Shown here: piece by piece, positions 42,870 to 51,809 of the stretch
Position numbering within the stretch: position 1 is the first letter of the stretch
How the letters are laid out: each line of letters opens with the position of its first letter
Assembly: GCF_000702205.1 (NCBI RefSeq)
Contig: NZ_JNKW01000014.1
Coordinates: 1-52,087 of the forward strand
Reading direction: 5' to 3'
Source of the DNA: Lachnospira multipara LB2003
GTDB lineage: Bacteria; Bacillota; Clostridia; Lachnospirales; Lachnospiraceae
Length of the DNA stretch: 52,087 nt
Translations under genes and position numbers: made by a program
The notes under the pieces: generated by a model
Seen by the model: only the letters and a program-made list of their open reading frames with translations
Told to the model about the DNA's origin: nothing
The model's database searches: none

Positions 42870-43205
42870 ATGGCAGATAAGGAAGCTAAAGAAAGCTTAG
42901 AGACATTAAAGAAAGAAACAATTCCCTGTGAGGAAGAATTATATGATTTAGCCGAACTTTTTAAGGTTTTTGGCGATTCAACTAGAATAAGAATATTATA
43001 TGCTTTATTTGAATCAGAGTATTGTGTTCAGGATTTGGCTAATAACTTAAATATGACGCAATCAGCTGTATCTCATCAATTAAAGATATTAAAGAGCTCT
43101 AAACTAGTAGGAAACAGAAGAGAAGGAAAATCAATGATTTACTATCTTGCTGATGATCATGTAAGAACAATTATTAATCAAGGTAAAGAACATATAGAAG
43201 AATAG
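42870..43205 (+). CDS. ArsR/SmtB-family metal-sensing repressor
   Basis: A 111-residue winged-helix protein (VFGDSTRIRILYAL, then MTQSAVSHQLKILKSSKLV). The C-terminal helix reads D-x-H, ten residues, H, two residues, E (in ADDHVRTIINQGKEHIEE), nearly the alpha-5 zinc/cobalt site of SmtB and CzrA with the last histidine replaced by glutamate. There is no CadC-type N-terminal cysteine pair apart from one cysteine in IPCEEE and one in SEYCVQD. Metal-bound protein would release the operator upstream. First gene of the metal efflux operon. Confidence 0.92.
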   Translation: MADKEAKESLETLKKETIPCEEELYDLAELFKVFGDSTRIRILYALFESEYCVQDLANNLNMTQSAVSHQLKILKSSKLVGNRREGKSMIYYLADDHVRTIINQGKEHIEE

Positions 43206-43269
43206 ATATAGTAAGTATTTAGTAATACTAAGTAGTGATTTAAGAGATTTTGAAAGGTGGAAGATTATT

Positions 43270-43485
43270 ATGAAGAAGAAATTTAAATGTGAAATTGATT
43301 GTGCTAACTGTGCAGCTAAGGTTGAGGATGCTATTAAGAAGGTTGAAGGTGTTAAGGATGCATCAGTTAATTTCTTAACTCAGAAGTTTATGCTTGAGGC
43401 TGACGAAGATATTTATGAGGAAGTATTAAAGAAGGCTATTGAAGCTGGTAAAAAGGCTGAGGATGAATTTGAGGTTGTTCTCTAG
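43270..43485 (+). CDS. Free-standing heavy-metal-associated (HMA) domain protein
   Basis: A 71-residue ferredoxin-like metal-binding domain with the C-x-x-C site C11-A-N-C14 and an extra cysteine at position 7 (KCEIDCANCAAK). It ends 23 bases before the ATPase, which lacks its own N-terminal HMA domain, so it probably supplies metal to that pump or buffers it. The atypical IDCANC sequence is the kind seen in Zn/Cd pumps. Confidence 0.9.
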   Translation: MKKKFKCEIDCANCAAKVEDAIKKVEGVKDASVNFLTQKFMLEADEDIYEEVLKKAIEAGKKAEDEFEVVL

Positions 43486-43508
43486 TAATTATAAAGGATG
43501 TGAGTTAA

Positions 43509-45395
43509 ATGAATAAAAAGCAAAAGAAAATGCTTAATCGAATTATTAGTTCTGGAATTTTGTTTGTTATTCTTTTTGTATTAGAGAAGATTAATGCTTT
43601 AGATAAAATAAATGTTTTTATAGTAGCCCTGCTTTTTTTAGTTCCATACTTAATTATAGGTTATGATGTTATTTTAAGAGCATTTAAGAATATAAAGAAA
43701 GGTCACGTATTTGATGAGAACTTTCTTATGATGATTGCTACTTTTGCAGCTTATTTTACAGGTGAATTCACTGAAGCTGTGGCTGTTATGCTTTTTTATC
43801 AGGTAGGAGAATTATTCCAGTCGTATGCTGTTGGAAAGTCTAGAGAGTCAATTGCACAGATGATGAGTATTGCTCCTGATTTTGCTAATTTAGAGGACGA
43901 TAATGGTAATATTGAAGAAGTTGATCCTGAAGATGTATTAGTTGGTCAGACAATAGTTGTTAGACCAGGTGAGAAGATTCCTATTGACGGTGTGGTTATT
44001 TATGGAGAATCTTTCGTTGATACTAAGGCTCTTACAGGTGAATCAGTACCAAGAAAGGTAAGAGTGTCAGATGAGGTTATTAGTGGTTGTGTTAACGGCG
44101 ATTCAATTCTTAAGATTCGTACAACTAAGGCTTATGAAGATTCAACTGTTAGTAAGATCTTAGAACTTGTAGAGAATGCCTCATCTAAGAAATCAAGAAT
44201 GGAGAATTTTATCACAAGATTTGCTAGATACTACACTCCAGTAGTAACAATTGGTGCTGTTTTACTTGCATTAATTCCACCAATTGTAATTGGAATTATG
44301 ACCGGTGATTTTGAATTTATTAATTGGATTCATAGAGCATGTATTTTCTTAATAGTATCTTGCCCATGTGCCTTAGTTATTTCAGTGCCACTAGGATTTT
44401 TTGGTGGAATTGGTGCAGCATCAAGAATTGGTGTATTAGTTAAGGGTAGTAATTATCTTGAAGCTATTGCAGCAATGAAGACAATTGTCTTTGATAAGAC
44501 AGGAACTCTTACTAAGGGTGAGTTTAAGGTTACAGATATTAGACCAATTAATGGCATTACAGATAAGGCACTTCTTAGACTTGCAGCTCATGCAGAAGGT
44601 CTATCAACTCATCCAATTGCAAAATCTATTCTTGCAAGATATGAAGGAGACCTTGATTTAACTAAGGTTACTGACTTAGAAGAAGTTGCAGGACATGGTA
44701 TTGTATGTAAGATGGATGGTAAGGTGTTACTTGTAGGTAATACTAAATTAATGGAAGAAAGAAATATAGCATATACGCTAAATCCAACAATTGGTACTAT
44801 TTGTTATATTGGTCTTGATGGAGAATTTATCGGAAGTATTGCTATTACTGATAGTATTAAAGCTGGTGTTAAGGATGCAATTGCTAATTTAAAGAAGGTA
44901 GGTCTTAAAAAGCTTGTAATGTTAACAGGCGATAGAAAAGATGTGGCCATGGCAGTATCTAAGGATTTAGGTTTAACTGACTGCAGATACGAACTTTTAC
45001 CAACAGATAAGGTAAGTAACGTTGAAGAATTAATTAGCGAATGTTCATCTAAGGATAAACTAGGTTTTGTAGGTGATGGTATTAATGATGCTCCTGTTCT
45101 TATGAGAGCAGATGTGGGTATTGCCATGGGAAGCCTAGGATCAGATGCAGCTATTGAGGCAGCTGATATTGTTATTATGGATGATGATATTTCTAAAATT
45201 CCAGTTGTGGTAAGGATTGCTAGATATACCTTAAAGATTGTAAAACAGAATGTTGTATTTGCTCTTGGTGTAAAGCTTATAGTATTGATTCTTGGTGCAC
45301 TTGGCATAGCTAATATGTGGGAAGCAGTATTTGCTGATGTAGGTGTTGCAATAATTGCAATTCTTAATTCCATGAGAGTTTTAGGCAAAAAATAG
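43509..45395 (+). CDS. cadA: P1B-type heavy-metal ATPase (Zn/Cd/Pb efflux)
   Basis: A 628-residue P-type ATPase with about eight membrane helices. The transport site is C285-P-C287 (SCPCALVIS). The phosphorylated aspartate is D329 (FDKTGTLTKG). TGES-type actuator motif LTGESVP, HP motif STHPIAK and GDGINDAPVL are present. In the last membrane helix D610 (FADVGVAII) matches the aspartate of the ZntA/CadA class, so zinc, cadmium or lead is the expected cargo. The usual N-terminal HMA domain is encoded by the separate gene upstream. The symbol cadA is by class. Confidence 0.93.
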   Translation: MNKKQKKMLNRIISSGILFVILFVLEKINALDKINVFIVALLFLVPYLIIGYDVILRAFKNIKKGHVFDENFLMMIATFAAYFTGEFTEAVAVMLFYQVGELFQSYAVGKSRESIAQMMSIAPDFANLEDDNGNIEEVDPEDVLVGQTIVVRPGEKIPIDGVVIYGESFVDTKALTGESVPRKVRVSDEVISGCVNGDSILKIRTTKAYEDSTVSKILELVENASSKKSRMENFITRFARYYTPVVTIGAVLLALIPPIVIGIMTGDFEFINWIHRACIFLIVSCPCALVISVPLGFFGGIGAASRIGVLVKGSNYLEAIAAMKTIVFDKTGTLTKGEFKVTDIRPINGITDKALLRLAAHAEGLSTHPIAKSILARYEGDLDLTKVTDLEEVAGHGIVCKMDGKVLLVGNTKLMEERNIAYTLNPTIGTICYIGLDGEFIGSIAITDSIKAGVKDAIANLKKVGLKKLVMLTGDRKDVAMAVSKDLGLTDCRYELLPTDKVSNVEELISECSSKDKLGFVGDGINDAPVLMRADVGIAMGSLGSDAAIEAADIVIMDDDISKIPVVVRIARYTLKIVKQNVVFALGVKLIVLILGALGIANMWEAVFADVGVAIIAILNSMRVLGKK

Positions 45396-45495
45396 TATTT
45401 TATAGAACTTTAGTCTCATATTGTTGTTACAGTTGGACAAAAATTAGAAAGTTTTTTGAAAATAATCGTACGAAATTACTAAAAATATGTATCTA

Positions 45496-45527
45496 AAAAG
45501 CCCTTTTTTACTATATACTAGGCTTTT
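45496..45527 (+). terminator. Weak terminator after the metal ATPase
   Basis: Stem AAAAGCC (45496-45502) with GGCTTTT (45521-45527), 7 bp with an 18-base loop and little T after it. Confidence 0.35.
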
Positions 45528-45573
45528 CGTAAAATGATATTATGATTTTGCATTAAATTTTACGGGAGGTTTT

Positions 45574-47397
45574 ATGTTAAAAAGAAGTATAAAAAGGGCT
45601 TTTGCTGCGTTGTTAACACTTATTGTTACACTAGCTACATTTGCAGGCTCTAGTAGTTTAATGGTTTCGGCTTCTGAAACTAGTTCTTGGAATTTTAAGA
45701 ATAGTAATTTTAAGAGCCTTGGAACAATTTCATCTACAACTACAGTAGATGGTTTAACTTTACTTGCAACAAGCAGTAAGACAATGTCTGTAAAGGCAGA
45801 CACACAGACAGTAGGTGGAACAGAGTACACATATTGTTTAGCAACTGGTGGTAGTGGTAGTACTTCATATCGTGCTGTGAAGGTTCCAGTATCAGGCAGT
45901 GATACAATTAAGGTTACAATGAAGAGCTCAGGCTCAGATAGTAGATCTTTAGTAGTTGCTAATTCACAGGGAAGTGCATTAACTAAGTTAACAGCAAGTT
46001 CTAGTGCAGCTACAGTAAGCTATAATTATTCTGGTTCTTCAGGTTATGTTTATTTATATTCAGAAAATAGTGGTATTAACATCTATAAGATTCAGGTAGA
46101 TTCTAATAGTTCTAATTCAGGCTCAAGCTCAGGATCAGGTTCAGGCTCAAGCTCATCTGTTGATACATCAGATGGTACTGTAGTAACATCATATCAAAGT
46201 CTTGTTTCAGCTATTAGTAAGGCTGAACAGGCAGGTGGCGGTAAGGTTTATGTAAAGGGAACAAGCATTTCTTGTACAGGTCAGATTGCTCTTTCAAAGA
46301 CTAATGCTAAGGTAGAAATCATTGGTGTACAAAATAGCGATGGTTCATATCCAGTTCTTGATTTTAATTCATTCTTACAAAGCTACATAGGTAAGGCAAC
46401 ATCAGATAGTGCAGTAGGTATTAGAATTTCAGGTTCATACTACACAATTAAGAATTTAATTGTACAAAAGGCACCAGATAATGGTATTCAGATTAAGGGT
46501 ACAAGCGCAGGTCATAACACTGTATCTAATGTAGTAACAAGATATAATAACGATGCTGGTTTACAGATTACAGCAGGTGCATATTCTAACAAAATTGAAT
46601 ATGTATCAAGTTATCGTAACTGTGATGTTTATACATTAGGTGGCAATGCTGATGGTTTTGCTCCAAAGCTTGGTGCAGGTGCTGGTAATTCATTCTATTG
46701 CTGCTATGCATGGGATAATTCAGATGATGGCTGGGATTCATATGATAAGTCAGGTGATGTAACACCAGATATTACATATACTCAGTGTGCTTGCTGGAAT
46801 AATGGTAATCCAGATGTATTTACAGGTAAGTATGATTATGATAATGGTAATGCACTTGATACAAATCTATTATTAGTACAGTTAATTATGAAAAAGGATT
46901 CTTCATTTGCTTCAAACTACGCTAATAAAAAGTTCTCATTACCAACATCTAATTTTATTGTTACAAATGTAGGTACAATTTCAATTTCATCATGGACTGG
47001 CTCTAATTATGATGGTAACCCTAACGGATTTAAGATGGGCTCAGCTTATTCAACAAGTTCTGCAACAAGAGTATTCTCACATTGCTTAGCTTTTGATAAT
47101 GCTAAGAAGGGCTTTGATAATAATAATAGCTCAGTTACTGGTTCATTCTCTAACTGTGTAGCTTTTGATAATGGTTACAACTATTATATTCAGCCACTTT
47201 CAATTAAGACATGGACTAATATCTATGGCTTTAGTGGTGCTTCAGGTGATAAGTTACCAAGTGGTAAGTCAGTAACAACACCAAGCTCATCTAATCAGTC
47301 AACAATTAGAAGTAAGGTAAATTCTACTAAGAATTCTATCATTTCAACATGTAAGTCAAATGGAATTCCAGGTGCAGTTTACTTTAATATTTATTAA
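45574..47397 (+). CDS. Secreted pectate lyase, polysaccharide lyase family 9
   Basis: Signal peptide about 1-33 (KRSIKRAF, hydrophobic core, cleavage likely after MVSA). Next come an N-terminal beta-rich domain (about 35-175), a Ser/Gly linker (about 176-200), and a PL9 right-handed beta-helix to the end. PL9 calcium and catalytic residues are visible: D360 (GGNADGFAPKLG), D384, D385 and D388 (NSDDGWDSY), and the base K487 (NPNGFKMG). 607 residues. It would cut polygalacturonate outside the cell by beta-elimination. Monocistronic, with GGGAGG upstream and a bidirectional terminator downstream. Confidence 0.93.
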   Translation: MLKRSIKRAFAALLTLIVTLATFAGSSSLMVSASETSSWNFKNSNFKSLGTISSTTTVDGLTLLATSSKTMSVKADTQTVGGTEYTYCLATGGSGSTSYRAVKVPVSGSDTIKVTMKSSGSDSRSLVVANSQGSALTKLTASSSAATVSYNYSGSSGYVYLYSENSGINIYKIQVDSNSSNSGSSSGSGSGSSSSVDTSDGTVVTSYQSLVSAISKAEQAGGGKVYVKGTSISCTGQIALSKTNAKVEIIGVQNSDGSYPVLDFNSFLQSYIGKATSDSAVGIRISGSYYTIKNLIVQKAPDNGIQIKGTSAGHNTVSNVVTRYNNDAGLQITAGAYSNKIEYVSSYRNCDVYTLGGNADGFAPKLGAGAGNSFYCCYAWDNSDDGWDSYDKSGDVTPDITYTQCACWNNGNPDVFTGKYDYDNGNALDTNLLLVQLIMKKDSSFASNYANKKFSLPTSNFIVTNVGTISISSWTGSNYDGNPNGFKMGSAYSTSSATRVFSHCLAFDNAKKGFDNNNSSVTGSFSNCVAFDNGYNYYIQPLSIKTWTNIYGFSGASGDKLPSGKSVTTPSSSNQSTIRSKVNSTKNSIISTCKSNGIPGAVYFNIY

Positions 47398-47458
47398 AAA
47401 TTAAATGTTTCCAATAAAACGAATAGTATAAATGTAAAATAAAATTTAATGCAAAAAT

Positions 47459-47492
47459 AGCCGTGTTAACGCGTAAGTTAACACGGCTTGTT
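47459..47492. terminator. Bidirectional terminator between converging genes
   Basis: Perfect 12-bp stem AGCCGTGTTAAC (47459-47470) with GTTAACACGGCT (47477-47488), six-base loop. T-rich sequence follows on the right and A-rich sequence precedes on the left, so it can serve both the lyase and the minus-strand operon. Confidence 0.9.
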
Positions 47493-47495
47493 TAA

Positions 47496-48341
47496 TTATA
47501 AATCCTTTAGATGCTTTTCAAAGTACACTCCGTCGCTTGGATTAGTAGTATCAGGTGTATCATTTATACATGAAACAATGAAATCCTGGGCTTTTTTAAC
47601 AGCGCTAAGAGTATCTACATCTTTCATTATAAGTCCTGTGATTATGGAAGCAAAAATATCGCCTGTACCTGAAAAACGCTTGTTTATCATAGGTGTTGAG
47701 GTAAAGTAATCACCATTAGCATCAGATACTAGGTTATAAACCACATGGTCATTATCTATAGCAGTATTTATTCCTGTTATAATTACTTCCTGATCATTAT
47801 TAGCCCTTGCTTTTAGAATATTAGCAGCTTTAATAGCTAATTCTAAGAGGCTATCTTTATCATTATTACATTTAGCAATGCTTGTAATTGGAATGTCAGC
47901 AAGAAGGCAACTTTCAGTTAAATTTGGAGTTATAATATTAGCCTTCTTAGTTAATTCCTTATGTGTATTTAGAAGTTCATTAGTAAACATTTTAAATGTG
48001 GTGCCATTATCACCCATTACAGGATCAATTAAGATCTTAGTTTTATCTGTTTTGAATTGATCAATAAATTTGCTTACAAGAAGAGCTTGTCCGTGATTTG
48101 TTACATATCCTGAGTAGATACCATCAAAACTGGCATTGTTTAATTTCCAGTATTCTATGTATTTATCAATCATATCTGTTAAATCAGTGTAGTAGTAGTA
48201 AGAAAAGTCAGTTTGTGATGTAAATACAGCAGTTGCTAGTGGTACACATTGACTTCCAAGCACAGATATAATAGGTAGAGCTACAGATAGTGAGCATTTA
48301 CCAAAACCAGATAAATCGTTAATTACAGCTACTTTTTTCAT
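47496..48341 (-). CDS. Pyridoxal / pyridoxamine kinase (PdxK/PdxY type)
   Basis: Ribokinase-fold kinase that phosphorylates vitamin B6 vitamers. Family features are the start VAVINDLSGFGKCSLSVALP, YSGYVTNHGQALLV, ILIDPVMGDNGTTF with the DPVMGD motif, NLTESCLL, and the catalytic-aspartate anion hole RFSGTGDIFAS. 281 residues. Activity on hydroxymethylpyrimidine cannot be excluded for this group. It is the last gene of a minus-strand operon, 21 bases after the EamA gene; GAAAGGA precedes the start. Confidence 0.9.
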   Translation of the reverse strand: MKKVAVINDLSGFGKCSLSVALPIISVLGSQCVPLATAVFTSQTDFSYYYYTDLTDMIDKYIEYWKLNNASFDGIYSGYVTNHGQALLVSKFIDQFKTDKTKILIDPVMGDNGTTFKMFTNELLNTHKELTKKANIITPNLTESCLLADIPITSIAKCNNDKDSLLELAIKAANILKARANNDQEVIITGINTAIDNDHVVYNLVSDANGDYFTSTPMINKRFSGTGDIFASIITGLIMKDVDTLSAVKKAQDFIVSCINDTPDTTNPSDGVYFEKHLKDL

Positions 48342-48362
48342 AAAATCCTTTCAAATGACCTC

Positions 48363-49295
48363 CTATTTATTCTTAGGCGATCTATTTACTACATATATTC
48401 CTGCAGAAACTAATGCTAGTGCAATAAGGCAGTAGATATTTAGCTTGTCGTATTCTCTTAGGAATATTGCAGAAAGTAGGGCACCAAAAATTGGATTAGT
48501 AAATCCGTAAATAGTAACCTTTGAAACAGAATTATATTTAAGCAAGGTTCCCCAAAGAGAGTAAGCAACAGCACTTATCATTGCCATATATATAAGCAAA
48601 ATAACTCCTGCAAGGCTTGTAACACTTATTCTACCACCAAATAAAAATCCTGCAATAATCATTACAAGGCCACCAAATAAAAATTGGTAACCACTAAGAA
48701 CTACAGGATTTTCTCTAATTGAGAATTCCTTTACCAACACTGATGAAATGGCATAGGATACAGCAGCAATTAAAATAAAGCCTTCTCCATTAAAGCTAAA
48801 GCTAGCGCCAATTGATCCACCAGAAAGGGATACAACTACAACGCCAATAATTCCTAGAACACATCCTATTAATTTAGAAGGTGTGAGTTTTTCTTGCTTT
48901 CTTACTAAACAAGCTATAAGGATGGCAAAAAATGTTGTCATACCATTAATAATAGATGATTTAACCCCTGTAGCGTGGGCAAGTCCAGCATAAAAGAAGA
49001 AATATTGGATTATAGTTTGAAATAAACTTAATGTACAAACCATACCAATTGATGATTTTTTAGCTATCAAGAATTTCTTTTGAATTATGCTACCTATTAT
49101 AATTGTAAGGATTCCAGCAAGGAAAAATCTTATTCCTGCAAAAAGAATCTGTGAAAATACATCCTTTGATCCTATATTAAAAAGTTTATAGCCAATCTTA
49201 ATACATGGAAAAGCGCTGCCCCACAAAAAGCAGCAGAGCAACGCAGCACAAAAGATCACTATATTTTTTTGGAAAAAATTATTGTTCTCTTTCAT
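48363..49295 (-). CDS. EamA-family (DMT) transporter
   Basis: 310 residues, ten hydrophobic spans formed by two EamA repeats. The first repeat includes CCFLWGSAFPCIKIGYKLF and GVKSSIINGMTTFFAILIAC, and the second begins near SYAISSVLVKEF and ends with TNPIFGALLSAIFLREYD. Drug/metabolite transporters export amino acids, nucleosides or other metabolites; the substrate is unknown. It starts five bases after the PH-domain gene and lies just before the pyridoxal kinase, so a B6-related substrate can be considered but is untested. Confidence 0.9.
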   Translation of the reverse strand: MKENNNFFQKNIVIFCAALLCCFLWGSAFPCIKIGYKLFNIGSKDVFSQILFAGIRFFLAGILTIIIGSIIQKKFLIAKKSSIGMVCTLSLFQTIIQYFFFYAGLAHATGVKSSIINGMTTFFAILIACLVRKQEKLTPSKLIGCVLGIIGVVVVSLSGGSIGASFSFNGEGFILIAAVSYAISSVLVKEFSIRENPVVLSGYQFLFGGLVMIIAGFLFGGRISVTSLAGVILLIYMAMISAVAYSLWGTLLKYNSVSKVTIYGFTNPIFGALLSAIFLREYDKLNIYCLIALALVSAGIYVVNRSPKNK

Positions 49296-49300
49296 TTGAT

Positions 49301-49681
49301 TTAGTTTTCCTCGTTATCATATTCATTCTCATGTTCGTATTCATCATGTCCTAAGAATTCTCTACTTGTAACACGCTTCTTATCACGCATGATTTCTACA
49401 TTTCTAGATAATTCTTCCTTAACCTGCATTACGTGCTTGATATTTTTTAATTCAAAATCGCCTAAAGTCTTATCAGATGAACAAATCTGAATAGTACCAA
49501 GTCCAAAGATACGCTGGCCAAGGCTTCTAGAAACAGAAAGGTCTAAGATTCTGTATAACTGGACTTCGTCTTGCTTTTTGTTTAAAAAGCCCTTATCTAC
49601 AAAAAGTCTAGTTTCGTCTCCGCTATATGTAGTAAAAGTGAAAGGTAATCCACACCAGATTCTTTTACGTTCTTTCCACAT
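49301..49681 (-). CDS. Bacterial PH-domain-like protein with acidic tail
   Basis: A 126-residue soluble protein whose first 95 residues resemble the bacterial PH (bPH_2) fold: WCGLPFTFTTYSGDETRLFV, a LYRILDLSVSRSLGQRIFGLGT strand pair, then TLGDFELKNIKHVMQVKEEL. The membrane helices usually attached to this domain are absent. The C-terminus is strongly acidic and histidine-rich (HDEYEHENEYDNEEN). Start at 49681 with GGAGGA upstream. First gene of the minus-strand operon; role unknown. Confidence 0.75.
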   Translation of the reverse strand: MWKERKRIWCGLPFTFTTYSGDETRLFVDKGFLNKKQDEVQLYRILDLSVSRSLGQRIFGLGTIQICSSDKTLGDFELKNIKHVMQVKEELSRNVEIMRDKKRVTSREFLGHDEYEHENEYDNEEN

Positions 49682-49816
49682 AAAAATTGTCCTCCATTAT
49701 GTTAAATTCATATTTATATATGTTATATTCTTGGCCTTTATATCTATCTAATAGCCTAAAAATATAATAACAGTGTATCATTAATAGTTAAAACATTCAA
49801 CAAAATTAGATTTATA

Positions 49817-49834
49817 TAGTTGACAAGTCAACTA
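49817..49834. promoter_or_regulatory. MarR-type operator overlapping the MATE promoter
   Basis: Inverted repeat TAGTTGAC-AA-GTCAACTA with perfect 8-base arms. It covers the -35 box and resembles known MarR/SlyA-family sites. The likely ligand is the MarR protein encoded after the MATE gene. Confidence 0.75.
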
Positions 49835-49849
49835 ATCCACGGATATAAT
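49820..49849 (+). promoter_or_regulatory. Promoter of the MATE-marR operon
   Basis: TTGACA at 49820-49825, an 18-base spacer and TATAAT at 49844-49849. Confidence 0.8.
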
Positions 49850-49876
49850 TGATTTGTTTTGAAAGGAGTATGTGTT

Positions 49877-51283
49877 ATGGTCGAGAGTAATAATTTTACC
49901 AAGGAAATTGTGAATCCATTAGGTGTTAAACCGGTGTCTAAGCTAATTAGAACATTTGCTATACCAAGTATAGTTTCTATGCTTGTGGGTTCTTTATATA
50001 ATATTGTGGATCAGTTCTTTATTGGTCAGAAAGTGGGAGAGTTAGGAAATGCTGCAACTAATATTGCTTTCCCTCTATCAATATCAAGTATAGCTATTGC
50101 CTTGCTTTTTGGTATAGGAGGAGCATCAACTTTTAATATTCATATGGGTAAGCAAAGAGAGGATATGGCAGAATATTTTATGGGAAATGCAGCAATAACA
50201 GCGTTTATTTGTGGTATTGTGCTATCTTTTATAGCTGAGATTTTTCTGGTGCCTATGCTTACATTTTTTGGAGCCTCAAGCTCAATTCTTCCATTAGCTT
50301 GTGAATATACAAGAATTACTGCTATTGGCTTTCCAATGTTAATTCTTACAACAACTGGTGGACATTTAATTAGAGCTGATGGTAGACCAAGAATCAGTAT
50401 GCTTTGTAACTTAGTAGGCGCTATTGTTAATACAATTCTTGATGCAATTTTTGTATTTGTACTTGGCTTTGGTATGGCGGGTGCAGCTATTGCTACAGTA
50501 ATTGGACAATGCGTATCATGTCTTTTTGTAATTTACTATTTAGCTCATACTAAGTCAGTCAATTTAAGATTTAAGCATCTTCGTATGCAAACAAAATATA
50601 TTTTCCCAACTATATCTCTTGGAGTGGCACCTTTTATAAACCAGCTTGCCATGATGCTTGTACAGATTGTTTTAAATAATTCTCTAAAGTATTACGGGGC
50701 AATTTCAATTTATGGGGCAGAGACAGCTATTGCAGTAGTTGGTATTGCCACAAAGGTAAATCAGGTTTATCTATCTTTTGTCATTGGTATGTCTCAGGGA
50801 ATGCAGCCTATTGCTAGCTTTAACTACGGTGCTAGAAAATATGACAGAGTAATTGAGGTCTACAAAAAGACCATTAGAGTAAGCTTTATTATATCTTGCA
50901 TCGCATGGGTTTTATTCTTCTTCTTTCCAAAAGAAATAATTTCTATCTTTGGCAAGGGAACAAGCGAGACTTACTACCTATTTGCAGTGAGATATTTTAA
51001 AATCTATCTATTCTTTACAATGCTTAATTTCCTACAGCTTACAAGCTCGAATTTCTTTACAGCTATTGGAAAGGCAAAGATTGGTGGCTTCTTATCCCTT
51101 ACAAGACAGATCATTTTCCTATTGCCACTACTTTTAATCCTTCCATTATTCTTTAAGATTGATGGTATTATGTTTGCAGGACCAGTGGCAGATTTTATGG
51201 CAGCCTTAGTTTCAGCTATATTTGTAATAAAGGAATTAAAGAATTTAAGATTCAATATAGGTAAGGAAACTAAGATAGCTTAA
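49877..51283 (+). CDS. MATE-family efflux transporter
   Basis: 468 residues with about twelve membrane spans in two halves. Features are the N-terminal FAIPSIVSMLVGSLYNIVDQ followed by FFIGQKVGELGNAA, LLFGIGGASTFNIHMGKQ, GMAGAAIATVIGQC, and the second-half GMSQGMQPIASFNYGA typical of the MepA/DinF branch. Exports drugs or cationic compounds by Na+ or H+ antiport. The ATG at 49877 has AAAGGA nine bases upstream. A MarR gene follows after 14 bases, as in mepRA-type systems (there with the opposite order). Confidence 0.93.
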   Translation: MVESNNFTKEIVNPLGVKPVSKLIRTFAIPSIVSMLVGSLYNIVDQFFIGQKVGELGNAATNIAFPLSISSIAIALLFGIGGASTFNIHMGKQREDMAEYFMGNAAITAFICGIVLSFIAEIFLVPMLTFFGASSSILPLACEYTRITAIGFPMLILTTTGGHLIRADGRPRISMLCNLVGAIVNTILDAIFVFVLGFGMAGAAIATVIGQCVSCLFVIYYLAHTKSVNLRFKHLRMQTKYIFPTISLGVAPFINQLAMMLVQIVLNNSLKYYGAISIYGAETAIAVVGIATKVNQVYLSFVIGMSQGMQPIASFNYGARKYDRVIEVYKKTIRVSFIISCIAWVLFFFFPKEIISIFGKGTSETYYLFAVRYFKIYLFFTMLNFLQLTSSNFFTAIGKAKIGGFLSLTRQIIFLLPLLLILPLFFKIDGIMFAGPVADFMAALVSAIFVIKELKNLRFNIGKETKIA

Positions 51284-51297
51284 AATTAGGAGGCTTT

Positions 51298-51723
51298 ATG
51301 GAGGATGATATAAGAATTCTAAGACTAATTTCTTTTATAGCAAGAAAGCAACAGAGTAAGTTGTCAAGAAAGATTGCAAAGTACAATCTTACAGCAGGAG
51401 AGTTTCCTATATATATGGCTATTTGTAATAACCAAGGCTTTACTCAGGATCAAATCTCAGATTATGTCTATGTAGATAAGGGCTTTACTACAAGAGTTAT
51501 TAAAAATCTAGAGGAAAAGGGATATATTTATAGACAAAAGGATGAGAAGGATAAGCGAATTAATCACGTATATCCTACGGAACTTGCCCTTTCTATTCAT
51601 GAGGAGCTATCAGAGATTTTGACTAATAATAATCTAAATGCAACTAAGGATTTTAGCTTAGAAGAGAAGTTACAATTTAAGGAGTATCTAACAAAGCTGG
51701 ATGAGGCTTTGGATGAGCTCTAG
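51298..51723 (+). CDS. MarR-family regulator of the MATE pump
   Basis: A 141-residue winged-helix protein: LTAGEFPIYMAICN, recognition region QISDYVYVDKGFTTRVIKNL, wing DEKDKRINHVYPT. Shine-Dalgarno AGGAGG lies upstream of the start. Co-transcribed with the MATE gene, so the palindrome over the -35 of their shared promoter is its likely autoregulatory site. Confidence 0.92.
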   Translation: MEDDIRILRLISFIARKQQSKLSRKIAKYNLTAGEFPIYMAICNNQGFTQDQISDYVYVDKGFTTRVIKNLEEKGYIYRQKDEKDKRINHVYPTELALSIHEELSEILTNNNLNATKDFSLEEKLQFKEYLTKLDEALDEL

Positions 51724-51767
51724 TTTTATAAAATATAGTTACTGATACGTAAAAGATAACAATTAGT

Positions 51768-51806
51768 AAAGGCAACTACTTAGTAATACTAAGTAGTTGC
51801 CTTTTT
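51768..51806 (+). terminator. Intrinsic terminator of the MATE-marR operon
   Basis: Perfect 16-bp stem AAAGGCAACTACTTAG (51768-51783) with CTAAGTAGTTGCCTTT (51789-51804), a five-base loop and five T residues in total. Confidence 0.95.
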
Positions 51807-51809
51807 GAT

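Noticed and set aside
43219-43236. Exact 18-base match TTAGTAATACTAAGTAGT shared with 51780-51797
   Set aside because: One copy is part of the marR terminator loop and stem, the other a palindrome between arsR and the HMA gene. AT-rich and only two copies, so a repeat family is not supported.
44804-45388. 194-codon minus-strand ORF inside the metal ATPase gene
   Set aside because: Long, but lies wholly within a well-conserved P-type ATPase. Its Ser/Ile/Thr-rich translation is typical of antisense reading frames and no motif is visible.
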